From Spongilla lacustris (lineage: Eukaryota > Porifera > Demospongiae > Spongillida > Spongillidae), in assembly GCA_949361645.1 (NCBI GenBank), contig OX442417.1, positions 4,201,319-4,265,318 on the forward strand: a stretch of 64,000 nucleotides of DNA, in the 5' to 3' direction. This document shows, one piece after another, positions 14,810 through 25,599 of the stretch (position 1 is the first letter of the stretch; each line of letters starts with the position of its first letter). The position numbers and the translations under genes were made by a program. The notes under the pieces are model-generated. The model searched no databases, was not told the origin of the DNA, and saw only the letters and a program-made list of their open reading frames with translations.

Positions 14810-15380
14810 AGTCTTGACCCTAGCAGAAAGTCAGTCAGTAGTGTTGTCCACTTGTTTGTGCATCCTTACTACATGCTCTCGGCATTGGGAAAGGTTTGGT
14901 AAAAATGTTAACCTGAAAGATAGGTTTCTTCCTTGGGACTTGACCCATCCTTCCCAGTTGATGACATGTTATAGAAGTGACCCTAGCAGAAAGTCATTGA
15001 GTAGTCTTGTCCCCTTGTTTCTACACCCTTAGCACATGCTCTGGGCATTGGGAAAGGTTTGGTAGTCATGTTAACCTCAAAGATAGGTTTCTTCCTGGGG
15101 ACTTGACCCATCCTTCCCAGTTGATGACATGTTATAGAAGTGATCCTAGCAGAAAGTCATTGAGTAGTCTTGTCCCCTTGTTTCAGCACCCTTAGGACAT
15201 GCTCTGGGCATTGGGAAAGGTTTGGTAGTCATCAGTCATGTTAACCTGAAAAATAGGTTTCCTCCTAGGGACTTGACCCATCCTTCCCATAGAAGTGACC
15301 CTAGGAGAATGTAGTGTTGTCCCCTTGCTTGCATGTGCACCATTAGCACATGCTCTGGGCATTGGGAACGGTTTGTAGTC
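14810..15380 (+). repeat. 163-bp tandem repeat, about 4 copies
   Basis: The word GGCATTGGGAAAGGTTTGGT begins at 14881, 15044 and 15207, with a degenerate fourth at 15358, giving a 163-bp period. Small open frames with repeated peptide RSDPSRKSLSSLV are by-products of the array. It lies directly upstream of the Ngaro A1 repeat. Confidence 0.85.
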
Positions 15381-15471
15381 AGTTCCGTGAATACGATTAG
15401 GAAAATACCGGAATGTTTATAATTGATTGCATGATTGGCGGTAAATTGTTAGACAGCACACCTGAATGTAC

Positions 15472-15570
15472 ATATATGTTTTCGTCGTTTGAACGTAGTG
15501 AATTAGACGGAAACTATGCTCCCTCCGTAAGCTGTCTAAGCGTTTGCACAAGTGGCTACAAACTTTTTCC
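15472..15570 (+). repeat. A1 repeat (5' terminal)
   Basis: 99 bp that recur as the outer parts of A2 at 18975-19153, starting ATATATGTTTTCGTCG and ending ACAAACTTTTTCC. A2 carries an extra 80 bp inside. Confidence 0.85.
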
Positions 15571-15590
15571 TGGACTTCTACCTGTGATCG

Positions 15591-16160
15591 ATGGCGACAG
15601 AAGAGGCAGTGGCTCTACTCTTAAGCGAGGTGCGGAAGCTGCGAGATGGTCAGGAAGCGATGCGGTCGGCGCAGGAGGAGGCCTCCCAGAAACTCTCCAG
15701 ATCTAGTGGCCGCCGAGACCCATACACGTTTAGAAGAAAAGGGAATGAAAATCAATTTCATTTCAATCAAGACGTCGAAGACGCTTTTGCGGAGGTGTCT
15801 GCCGGGCTGCAAAAAGTGAATGCCGACAATCTGGGCGAAAGGGGCAAGCTAGGGCTGCAGAAAGCAATGGGTGCAGCCGAGGAAGGTATGTCACTAATAG
15901 CCCGCAGGCAGAAGCTGTTAAAACTGGCCGATCGCTCCGAATGGGGGTGGGCTGTCGTGGAGGAGTACGTTGAGGATGACCTGGCAGATGACTCCGGAGA
16001 CGAAAAAAGAATGGAGCGTGCGGAGCTGGCCGCCGGAAGGACTATCGCTCGGAAGCGAAAGGCCGAAGGGCTTGGACGGGGCCGAAAATACGGGAGAAGT
16101 GACGGCAGTGCATTGCAGAATTTGCAGCCCGTGGGGGGAGGGCAGTTACAACAGCCGTAG
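15591..16160 (+). CDS. gag: Gag-like ORF of Ngaro-type element
   Basis: This 189-residue product begins with MATEEAVALLLSEV 21 bp after the A1 repeat. The middle carries FRRKGNENQF, RRQKLLKLADRSEWGWA and DDSGDEKRMERAE, a conserved block of DIRS/Ngaro gag-like proteins, followed by a lysine/arginine-rich and glycine-rich tail. There is no zinc knuckle inside this frame; it lies just after the TAG stop, in the same frame (16173 onward). The layout therefore resembles gag-pol separated by a single amber codon. The presumed role is packaging of element RNA. An identical copy sits at 487-1056 on the minus strand. Confidence 0.8.
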   Translation: MATEEAVALLLSEVRKLRDGQEAMRSAQEEASQKLSRSSGRRDPYTFRRKGNENQFHFNQDVEDAFAEVSAGLQKVNADNLGERGKLGLQKAMGAAEEGMSLIARRQKLLKLADRSEWGWAVVEEYVEDDLADDSGDEKRMERAELAAGRTIARKRKAEGLGRGRKYGRSDGSALQNLQPVGGGQLQQP

Positions 16161-16172
16161 GCTCCTCCTGCG

Positions 16173-18404
16173 GTGAGGCCGCGTTTGACGGGCGCGGTCG
16201 TGTCAACCTTCTCGTGCTTCACATGTGGGGAGCCAGGGCACATGAGAAGAGAGTGCCCGAAGCGGTCCACAGCAACCACCGTGTATCCTCCAAATTTGGG
16301 CAAGTTAAGCTTGTGTAGTGAGAAAGGTATATTAGCCCCGTGTACAAGCACGTGCATTGGTGCTAATAAGGGCGCTAGTGGGGAATTTATCGCATGTCAA
16401 GGTGTGGAAGATTCCTGTGAAATTGTTAATGGAGAAGATGAGATGCATGCAGAATTGGATTGGGACGCCGTTTCAGGTGCGCACGGAGAGTTTCATCTGC
16501 CCAGAATCAGTGGTAATACAGTCAAGGGTAGCTTAAGGGAGTGTGTGAAATTTTGGAGGGAGGAATTGTGTGCTCCCCCATGGGTATTAGATACTGTCAT
16601 GAATGGTTATGTTCTGCCTCTATTGTTGGAGCCAACAGTTTACACACGACCCAACCAACAATCAGCGCTAGATGAAGCCGAGTTTGTGGATACAGCAGTT
16701 TCAGAATTGTTGGGAGGAGGTTACATTGAGAAGGTGGTTGATACCCCTAGAGTGTGTAGTCCTTTGTCAGTGGTGTGCAATGGGGTGGGTAAAAAGAGAT
16801 TAGTAGTCAACCTGCGGCATGTGAACCAGTGCCTGTAGAAGCAGAAATTTAAGTATGAAGACCTTCGAGTTGCATTGATGCTGTTTAATCCAGGTGAGTG
16901 GATGTTTACATTTGACCTTAAGGCTGGTTATCATCATATTGAAATTGTGCCACATCATCGCACGTTTTTGGGTTTTGCATGGAGGTCTGTTCATTATGTG
17001 TTCACTGTTTTGCCATTTGGTTTGTCATCCGCACCTTATGCATTTACTAAAATAATGCGTCCATTAGTGCGTTGGTGGCACAGTAAAGGTATACGAATAG
17101 TTGTGTACTTGGATGATGGCATTTGTGCAGTAGAAAGTGAGCAGCAGGCATTGAAGACCAGTGGCCTGGTGCAGGACTCACTTCGTCAGGCAGGTTTTGT
17201 AGCAAATGAAGCAAAATCTTTCTGGTCACCTTCCCAGAAGGTGCAGTGGCTAGGCTTTAATGTGGACCTCTTAGTTGGTTGTATCACAGTGCCTGATAAG
17301 AAAATTATCGCATTACAAAACATGCTTCAGTAGCTAGTAGGAAAGAATTGTATTAAGGCTAAACAATTAGCCAGCCTAGTTGGAAAGATTATATCAATGA
17401 ATCTTGCCTTAGGCCCAGTGGCCAGGCTGATGACTAGAGGTTTGTATGCATTGCTTCAAACCAGGTTTGCATGGTGTGATGGGTTGCAGCCAACCCCCGA
17501 AGCTGAGGTTGAGCTTACGTTTTGGGCAGAGTCCTTAGTCAGTTATACTGCACAGCCTATCTGGCGCAGTCCTGGTGCTGTCCGTGTTGTGTTTTCGGAT
17601 GCTAGTGATGTGGGGTATGGCGGGTACACTGTAGAGCATGGTATGCATACTGCACATGGGAACTGGTTGCCTGAGGAGGCCCAGCAAAGTTCTACATGGA
17701 GGGAGTTAGTGGCAGTGCATAGAGTGCTTGAGGCAATAGCAAGCAGGCTAAAAAATTGCAGGGTACGCTGGTTTACTGACAACCAAAATGTGGCACGTTT
17801 GTTGCTAGTTGGTAGTCGAAAGGAGCATTTGCAATTAGAAGTGCTAAAAGTATTTAGCTTGTGTGTCAGTCATGGTACCCATCTTGAGCCTGAATGGATC
17901 CCCCATAAGAAAAATGAATTGGCAGATTATGTCAGTCGCATAGTCGATTCAGATGATTGGCAGTTGGAACCTAACCTGTTTGCCTGGTTAGATAATGTTT
18001 GGGGTCCTCACACAGTGGACAGGTTTGCTAGTCAGCATAATGCACAGCTACCGAGATTTAACTCTCGTTTTGCTTGCAAGGATGCAGAAGCAGTAGATGC
18101 CTTTACGATTGATTGGTCCGGTGAGAACAATTGGTGGTGCCCACCGCCTGTGCTTATTCCTAGGGTGTTAAGACATGCTGAGGCGTGTAGAGCCCGAGGT
18201 ACCATGCTAGTGCCGGCATGGGAATCAGCCCCCTTCTTTTGGCCTATGTTGTGCCGCGATGGTGTACACTGGTCTGATTTTGTAGTAGACGGCCTGTCGT
18301 TGCCTTTGACATTTAACATGTTCCATCCTGGGAAGGCAGGATCAGTTATATTCAATGGAGCATTCCCTAATACAGCTGTATTGGCCCTTAGGTTGGAGTT
18401 TTGA
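16173..18404 (+). CDS. pol: Reverse transcriptase/RNase H polyprotein of Ngaro-type element (two internal TAG stops)
   Basis: One frame runs through, interrupted by TAG at 16836-16838 and 17331-17333. The first part (16173-16838) has a CCHC zinc knuckle and the RT start (KKRLVVNLRHVNQCL). The second (16875-17333) has the RT fingers and palm: FTFDLKAGYHHIEI, LPFGLSSAPYAFTKI and the catalytic YLDDG box. The third (17397-18404) has RNase H acidic residues in FSDASDVGYGG, STWRELVAV, FTDNQNV and NELADYVSR. It then has the DIRS-specific C-terminal region VDRFASQHNAQLPRF through NNWWCPPPVLIPRVL. The product would copy element RNA into DNA. No protease or integrase is present, as expected for DIRS-order elements. 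Readthrough or simple decay could explain the stops. Confidence 0.85.
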
Positions 18405-18409
18405 GTGTA

Positions 18410-18770
18410 GACCAGTTGGCCTGTTGTCAACCAGAGATGTTGACTAGATCTCAGCCAGTAGGGCAGCATGTCGGTTGGCCAGTTGGCCTGTTGTTAACCA
18501 GTGATGTTGACTAGATCTCAGCCAAGAGAGCCGTGTGTCTGTTGGCCAGTTGGCCTGTTGTCAACCAGAGATGTTGACTAGACCTCAGCCAGGAGAGCCG
18601 TGTGTCTGTTGGCCAGTTGGCCTGTTGTCAACCAGAGATGTTGACTAGACCTCAGCCAAGAGAGCTGTGTGTCTGTTGGCCAGTTGGCCTGTTGTCAACC
18701 AGAGATGTTGACTAGACCTCAGCCAAGAGAGCTGTGTGTCTGTTGGCTTATTGGCCAATGTTGGTTGATG
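18410..18770 (+). repeat. 67-bp minisatellite, about 5 copies
   Basis: The phrase CCAGTTGGCCTGTTGT starts a new unit near 18412, 18479, 18546, 18613 and 18680, a strict 67-bp period, with a decaying sixth copy. Each unit contains a GTCAAC...GTTGAC inverted word. The array occupies the place where the tyrosine recombinase gene would be expected. Confidence 0.9.
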
Positions 18771-18887
18771 TGGGATCAACCCGATCTACTGTATTGATCT
18801 ATTGTAACTGGAATTTTTGTTTTTCCCCACAGATATCTGTTCTGCAGGGGTCTGGCTGCTACAGAGCAATTACCCCGTTCTTTGTTT

Positions 18888-18974
18888 GTCTATTTGAGTA
18901 GCCGTGTGCACTGGCAACGCTGGCACAATCTGTGATATGAAGTCATGGGATTTGTAGAAGGGGTGAGGAGGGAG
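18888..18974 (+). repeat. B1 repeat
   Basis: 87 bp starting GTCTATTTGAGTAGCCGTG and identical to 19344-19430. It is directly joined to A2. Confidence 0.88.
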
Positions 18975-19153
18975 ATATATGTTTTCGTCGTTTGAACGTA
19001 GTGAATTAGACGGAAACTATGCTCCCTCCGTAAGCTGTGTAAGTGTGATACAAATCACGTGAGGGTGTGGCCCCACGTGGGGGGTATATGTAGGAATGGA
19101 TTTCCGGACTGAGTCAGTCTAAGCGTTTGCACAAGTGGCTACAAACTTTTTCC
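18975..19153 (+). repeat. A2 repeat with 80-bp internal extra segment
   Basis: Matches A1 at both ends. The extra 80 bp (about 19040-19119) begins GTAAGTGTG and ends near GAGTCAG, resembling intron borders. The region 19154-19343 between A2 and B2 is not found next to A1. Confidence 0.8.
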
Positions 19154-19343
19154 CTCCCCTGGTGTGTATGTGTTTGTTATATGTCTTGTTCAGTTTGGAG
19201 TTTTCCTTGACAAAAAAGCAGATGAGGCAAGCTCAGAAGGCTGCAGTCTGGAACTATTTTCTTTTATTGTATTCTATTATACAATGTATACAATGTATGT
19301 ATTACTATGCAGTTGCTATGTTGTTGGTGTGTGTTGTTGTGGA

Positions 19344-19430
19344 GTCTATTTGAGTAGCCGTGTGCACTGGCAACGCTGGCACAATCTGTGATATGAAGTC
19401 ATGGGATTTGTAGAAGGGGTGAGGAGGGAG
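19344..19430 (+). repeat. B2 repeat (3' terminal)
   Basis: Identical to B1 over 87 bp. The probable 3' end of the element lies at or just after 19430. Confidence 0.85.
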
Positions 19431-21549
19431 AGGAGGTTGGACGTGAGACGTCAGATACAGTAAGTTGTAAGGTTATAGATATATATACATAGTACCGATG
19501 TAGTCACTTCCATAGGCTCTAGCCCCATGTATAGTCGGACCGAGACTCACCGTTAGATAGGCTATGGGCGTGACAGTTCTATACTATATATAATGAGACC
19601 GAATAGATTCTACGTTGGCACGGGCTCTTACTAGCCACCAGTGTTTGCGGAAAACCGCTTGTAGGTGCCCGTGGGTGTTTTATAAGTTATTACAACACAT
19701 TTAGTCACCTCATCTTTACTGCGTGCCATCGTTTGAACGTCTGCGGAGTAGGATTTGGAACGGAAAAAAATTGTCTTGTATAATTTGAAGGCAACGTAAT
19801 GACTGATGTACATGTGGGTGGGCTTGGTGGTACACACACCCAAACATCTCTCCATGCAATGTTCTCCAATAAGTGCTCCCCACCCATTCAGGTAGCTAAG
19901 TTCTGCCCTGGATATGACAGGTGCCCAATCTCCATTTGTCTTGTATTGAAGGCAAGGCAATGGCTGATGTGTGCTGGGTGGTACACATGTCCAAACATCT
20001 CTCTATGCTGTGTTCTCCAATTAGTGCTCCCCACCCAGGTAGCAGAGTATGAGAGGGGCTCAATCTTCCCCAGAAGGACTTTAGTTTGATCATGATTTGA
20101 AAGTAAATTATTATGACAAGGTATGTACCTACAAAACTTTCTCCTCTCCCTCTGCACATGTACACTTTTCATCCTCAGGACAAACAACATGAGACAACTT
20201 GCCTTGCAAGGTATATGTGTGCTGTCACTGCATGCTGCATTCTCCAAATATGCCTCCCACCCTTAGAGGTAGCGTAGAGGCAGGATGGCTATGACATGAG
20301 TGTGCATGAGGACAAGAATCTAGAGCCAGCAGTCTGAAGCATGCAGCATGAGCTATCTACCAGACATTCAGTTTATGGATAAGAGCTTGACTGTAACAAT
20401 CTACAAACTTGATTTTATATAAGTTTTTAATCATCATCTGATCACGTGATTAACCTGTGGGCGTGAACTTATATGTCATGGTGCCATTATCACGTGAGCA
20501 AAGATATTATCATCCCCAAAACGAGTGGATTTCACAATTATTTTAATTCAGTGACTAAACTTTCGTTAACATGCAAATGTAAATTCATCCTCAGCTGTGA
20601 TGATTGGGTCTGGGCACGAGACTAACATGTATCGTGCGGTGAAGTAGATGTTTGTGAAGGGATCCATGCCGATGGGCATAACTGAGTCTTGTTTAGCTTA
20701 CCCATGCATATGAGTAGACGCGACTTGAGTCATCTACTGTAAAAGCATTAGTGTACAGTAGTAGGTTTTGTTCAATCTAGGTTGTACGCTTGGTTCGAGG
20801 CGGTATGACTGCATGGGGCCATTTAAGGATGGTAGGGGTCGATAGCATAAATGATGATGACAAAGCTAAACTTGATTGATGACTTTCGAAATTAAAATCG
20901 TAACTACTTACCGCAGAACGGCACAATATAATTCAAAGTCATTCCCGCTTAATAGTGAGGCGTGGTTCGACCTCAGCGTCTGGCTAATGATGGGTCACGC
21001 CCAACGATTTGAATTGTGTGTCTGCGAACGAGGCTAAAGGATAAGAATTTTCTCACGTGACTATATTTCGACTTTGGCGGTAAATTGTAGCATTTCTCAG
21101 AATGCTATAGTTTCAGCGCCAGTTACAATGGTGTTCAATGCGTTCTATGACATTCTGTAGCAATAGCTGGATATCTGATGAGAAACGCTTGGTGCACAGT
21201 AATGCAAAGCTGCTGTAGAATTATTGCTGCAGTAGTAAACCGTTGTAATTATCTGTAGCATTTGAAACTTTTTTTCCTGTGTTACACGGGCGGCTGATTT
21301 TTATTTCGATGGGGGCGGATAATTTACAGTATATATGTACGCAGCACCGCAGCGGAATTCGAATGTATGTGTGTGGCCCAACACTGCTGAATGATTTTTC
21401 GTATATTTCCGTCTTTCTCCGTCTATTCTTCCGTCTATCTCCGTATATCCCATGTTCGTTTGTATCGCGATATGACCAAAAAATATCGCGATATATCGCG
21501 GCAGCCCTGCATGCAGCTTGGGAGTGGGAAGTGAAGTTCCTTCCTCCTT

Positions 21550-21581
<32 letters not shown>

Positions 21582-22019
21582 TTCCAAAAAAAAAGATGTA
21601 GTATAGGTATTCGCTCTAGTGCCTGCCGCCTGCCCTGTCACAGATATGAGATCCCGTGCAGTATTGAACTCACACATCTATCATGCAAAGTACTTACTGT
21701 AAACACCATACTGACGCGACGGTTGGTGAGTTTGAATGCCTTTATATAGGACGGTTTCAAATCTGAAGCCTTTGCCTATTTTCAAGAAACGAGCTGTATC
21801 AATAGCCGTTGTGCACATCATGCACACAACATAACTCAGTATGGAGTTTACTAACTGGTAAATAGATATGGTGCATTGACTAAGTTAACGTTATTGCTCT
21901 AGGAAGGTACGTGATTATTTCATTAATTAGCTCCATGCAAATCCACATACTGCATGTATCATCTTCAGTTGTCTTTATATCATAATAGTATAATTTTATT
22001 ACATAGGCCTATACATGTA
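19431..22019. other. Intergenic region with a three-copy degenerate repeat
   Basis: At 19770-20290 a unit of about 165 bp occurs three times with decay: CTTGTAT...GAAGGCAA, TGGTACACA, CCAAACATCTCTC, TTCTCCAAT, GCTCCCCACCC. Copies start near 19772, 19939 and 20197. The short frames across it are not convincing. A C run of about 31 bp sits at 21551-21581. I see no gene in the rest. Confidence 0.6.
21551..21581 (+). repeat. Poly-C tract
   Basis: About 31 consecutive C residues, preceded by a pyrimidine stretch and followed by an A run. It is a likely assembly-length uncertainty and, on the complementary strand, a G-quadruplex-prone site. Confidence 0.95.
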
Positions 22020-22464
22020 TAATACATACGCATGCATGTGTGTGCCACTAATTTATACATTAATTTGTTGTGTACAACTCCATCAAGCTGTCGTTGCATG
22101 CACCTCAGCAGCTCCCCATGCATAGGCCCACGAATGTACCAGTTTCCTCAAATCTCCATTGTTGAGACGGCCATACACATATTTTTCATCATGACGCCTG
22201 TGTTCGCCCCCAACTGTACATTGTGTATACATGTTTTTATCGATCCGGTTTGTGCAACGAATGCTAGTGGCCTCGTATGGACGCGCCCTCAATGCGTATA
22301 TTGATCCGGTTTGCCGTTACTAGTGTCTCTGTTTAATATTGCGCTAAAACCGCAGTGTTTGCTCCCTGCACGTATATAGTTGGTGAAAAGTACCATATTT
22401 CACCAATTGGAATGTAATCCCATCACTCTCCTTAACAATTTCATCAAATGAAACTTAAGCTTAC

Positions 22465-22798
22465 CTTCGAATCACCAGCCAGCACAAAACTTTGCAAATA
22501 CCCAGCCAAGGTTTTGCATGTATCGCAGGCAATCCCATAGTCCTCAATACCTCATCCCGAAATTCAATCATGCAGCTATATATACAGTGGGATGAATGAC
22601 TCGTGCCAAATCTCTACCGTAACACAGTCCTTTTACCTCTTGACGCTCGGCGTAAACCTGTGCAAAACTTTCTTCCTTAGAAACGTCACTGTCGTCCGTC
22701 TCCATGGTCTGCAAGCCAGACATTTCGCTGATACGTGGGAAGGCCATGGCTGATGCCACAAGTAGAGCGCACAGCAACAGTCCTTTCAGGGTAAGCAT
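22465..22798 (-). pseudogene. Inverted, broken copy of the small secreted saposin-like gene
   Basis: Exon 1 (22798-22637) encodes the same start as the intact copy: MLTLKGLLLCALLVASAMAF, a clear signal peptide, then an acidic propeptide-like stretch to a GAG/GTAAAA donor. Exon 2 (about 22575-22465) has a 4-bp insertion right after the acceptor that brings in a stop, and a later 1-bp loss. Exon 3 is not downstream, because the inversion left it on the plus strand at about 22948-23050 behind the promoter. The copy is therefore unlikely to make the full product, though a short secreted peptide from exon 1 read into the intron is possible. Confidence 0.75.
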
Positions 22799-22863
22799 TT
22801 CGATATATTCGAAATCGTAGTTGTGTTTATGAGACTGAGTGACACTTGAGGGAGCAGGCTTAG

Positions 22864-22875
22864 CTCTTTTATAGT
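22864..22875 (-). promoter_or_regulatory. TATA box of the inverted gene copy
   Basis: CTATAAAAGAGC on the minus strand, about 66 bp before the ATG at 22798. It is the same element as at 41493 in the intact copy. Confidence 0.6.
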
Positions 22876-24113
22876 TGTCAGTGTAGTATAGCTGAGGCGT
22901 TTCCGCACTAGCAGTAGAGGGCTTCCCTACGGTGGCCCTGGAGGTCACAGCAAAATGCAATAGCATGTCATGGTTATTAAAGAGTGCTGTAAGCTGCGCA
23001 TGTGGACTATATATATCCAAGCATGCATGCTTTATCCCCTCTATAGTGCAACCTTGTTGTCAACAACTATTTCGACAGCCTCTATGACGACATGCATAGC
23101 CAACAAGCATCTGGTTAGTGTGATGCGGAGCTAGGCAACGACTTACCACTTTATTACTACAGAATGCTAACACAGCCTGCCAAAATATTCGAGCATGTTA
23201 ATTCAGTGATGCGCCAAAGGTATAAATATATTTATATAATAATTATCGATATACTGTATAATGCAAAATTTTCTTCTTCCAGTTCGCAAGCTATATACCT
23301 GTATATAGGATCCCTATAACAGAATTAATATATTGTTCAGTTTTTGGTAGCGGCGTTAGACTTTAGTTTTAGTGTGTGATTTGAATGATCATCAACATTA
23401 CTTCTCTCACTGACTTATATGATGAATGCTATGGTATTACAGTCTGAGTAGAAGACATTATAGGCACTAGTTTGATAGGTTTACTAGCGGAACATTAATT
23501 CGCAAAATACGTCACCCTCTAGCTATCTACCTTGTCACACATATTAGTACATGTATATACATGTATATACATGTACAGCCATGCCTCCCTCGAGCGTGAC
23601 GAATTAAGATGAGATATATACATGTATCGTATAGCCATGCATTACGTACATGCATGTATAAGGCTGTAGCTCTTACACGTAGGACAGTTTATTTATTACG
23701 ATGGTAGGGCATATATAGATTGATCACCTAACACAGCGACTCGCTAATGCAAATACGGTACTGCATGCTTACGTAAGTGCATCCGTATTCGGAGGAGTAC
23801 GGACATCGGCAGTCATAGGCTTCCGATCCCCGTGTGTGGACTGATTGCATACGGATGTGGATACAGATCCCTGCAGTTAGTACGTCCGCTTACGTATTTA
23901 ATTTGTATGCATTACGTTTCACCCGTCTTTCAATCCGTTCTTACACTGTAGCGGTACGTATACAATATCAATGCCCCGCCTTTTAGTAGCTAGTATACTT
24001 ACTCCGCTAAACATCGCACATTTAATGACTATACAAACGATGTTTATTATTATTATTATTTAAAAAACACAACAGCAAACAAATCACTTGATCAAGCAAA
24101 GTCACTTCACAGT

Positions 24114-24145
24114 CATAGATATTAGAGATACCTCTAATATCTATG
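24114..24145. repeat. Perfect 14-bp-arm hairpin
   Basis: CATAGATATTAGAG, 4-bp loop, CTCTAATATCTATG. It is isolated, with no recognised element around it. Confidence 0.8.
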
Positions 24146-25144
24146 CTTCGATTAACTCATAAATTCACACTCTTGTGCTGTATGGGGAAAAGGCAATACT
24201 AACACATGCAGAGACGTCGCGAATAGCACTAACCTGAACATGTTGCGCTTCTGTGGCCACAATGAGGGTTGTTTTGAACTAGCGTATTGCATTGGATGAC
24301 GTGCGTTACAATCGCTACACATAAAGTATTAGTCACTCACCAAGATTGGAAGAGAACTGACTTCTGTCGTAGCGCGTGACACAGCAATGACACTAGTAGT
24401 AGGCTAGGAAACAATAACAATGCTAACTTACAGATTTTCTGCGAAATCGCCTATAGGACCAGTAGCATAAAAACAAGCAAAACACAATTGGTTATCAAAA
24501 CGGACGCTCACCTACATGTAGCATGTTCGAGATCGAAGCCATCCCTAAATAGAGGCACATGCATGTTGAATTATGTTTCGCTTACCACCTAGCATGTCCA
24601 ATTGGCACTCGAACCGCTATAGCCATGCATGCGCTGTTATTAGAACGAAAGGCATATAAATAACGGCACGTTTTGTGTTTACCTAGCTTTCTCAGCGTCC
24701 GAGGCATCTTTTACGTTGCAAATATCGACAAGTAGGCCAATTTATATATCCAGAGCAGCGTGAGCATCGACGGCGTGAGCATCATAGGCTCATGATCACA
24801 TAGTCGAAGTGTACTCTGGATTCACACACAACAAAGGCCATTGCTTTACTATCAGGTGAAGCTACATGCTGTTGCCTCTCTCGTATGAAATGGAGCATCA
24901 CAAATTCAGCTTCCCGGGATTCAGTCCAAAGTGACTCTAGTAATAATATAGCGCAATAAATAGCAATACGATGGCAATCCACGAGTAATACAAACCTCAT
25001 TACAGTTGACGTAGTAATCTGTCTCGTTTACTGTTAAATGAAGAATCGAAGAGCTCTAAGGTCGCCATTTCAACCGCCAAAAGCTACAGCCAAATAATAG
25101 TCACGAGATCAAAACGATAATAATTAATAAACTTGACATACAAG

Positions 25145-25385
25145 AGCTAGCGAGGCGGATCTGAAGCGATATAATAAAATTGTATTAACACCTGACGCGA
25201 CTCTAAGAGCTGTATGCAGGGGAGCAGATTGCCTTTTGGAACGGAGTCAACGGACGATGATTACGGCAAGAGCTAGCTAGCTCGAGGCGGAGCTGAAGCG
25301 ATATAATAAAATTGGATCACATGACGCGACACTAAGAGCTATATGCAGGGGACCAGATTGCTTTATTGGAACGGACGATGACACT
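25145..25385 (+). repeat. Two-copy tandem duplication of about 120 bp
   Basis: GAGCTAGC...CTGAAGCGATATAATAAAATTG...CTAAGAGCT...TATGCAGGGGA occurs twice with small differences. An imperfect 36-bp palindrome (CTCTCTTTCAT...ATGAAAGAGAG) follows at 25396-25431, and a TACTACAGAC inverted repeat at about 25548-25585. Confidence 0.75.
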
Positions 25386-25599
25386 GCATGTGGACTCTCT
25401 TTCATCCACATGCATGTGAATGAAAGAGAGCATACAGTAGTGACATACTACAGACTACTATACAATGTATATACATGTATAGTAAAGAGAGCATCTACTG
25501 CGGACTACCACAGAAAAGAGAGCACACAGTACATAGTACTACAGACTTCTGACTACATGTAGTAGTCTGTAGTATGCAGTATATGTATAATGATATTTT

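Larger units (their letters stand above)
15472..19430 (+). mobile_element. Ngaro/DIRS-type retroelement with split direct repeats, tyrosine recombinase not seen
   Basis: The order is A1 (15472-15570), gag (15591-16160), RT/RNase H (16173-18404), a 67-bp minisatellite (18410-18770), B1 (18888-18974), A2 (18975-19153) and B2 (19344-19430). The split direct repeat layout A1...B1-A2-B2 is the signature of Ngaro/PAT-like elements of the DIRS order, and the RT/RNase H type agrees. Such elements normally encode a tyrosine recombinase between RNase H and B1. Only about 480 bp of mostly minisatellite DNA is present there, so this copy is probably non-autonomous. The gag-pol frame also has three TAG stops. 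Confidence 0.8.
22365..22947 (-). other. Local inversion within copy 1 of the duplicated locus
   Basis: In copy 2 the sequence runs GTTTGCTCT / TGACCTCCAGGG ... ACGTGCAGG / CCTTCGTTAAG. In copy 1 it runs GTTTGCTC / CCTGCACGT ... CCCTGGAGGTCA / CAGCAAAATGC. The middle piece (promoter, exon 1 and exon 2 of the secreted-protein gene) is therefore flipped, and about 19 bp at the second breakpoint, including the exon 3 acceptor side, is lost. Confidence 0.85.
22020..23732 (+). repeat. Duplicated locus, copy 1, first part
   Basis: Matches 41060-42750 in the same orientation over the flanks (for example the CATTAATTTGTTG / GTACAACTCCATCAAGCTG block, and GCAAAATTTTCTTCTTCCAG downstream). The stretch 22365-22947 is inverted relative to copy 2. 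Many small indels separate the copies, so the duplication is not recent. Confidence 0.85.

Noticed and set aside
15472..19430. LTR retrotransposon or endogenous retrovirus
   Set aside because: No protease, integrase or LTRs; RT/RNase H type and split direct repeats fit DIRS/Ngaro.
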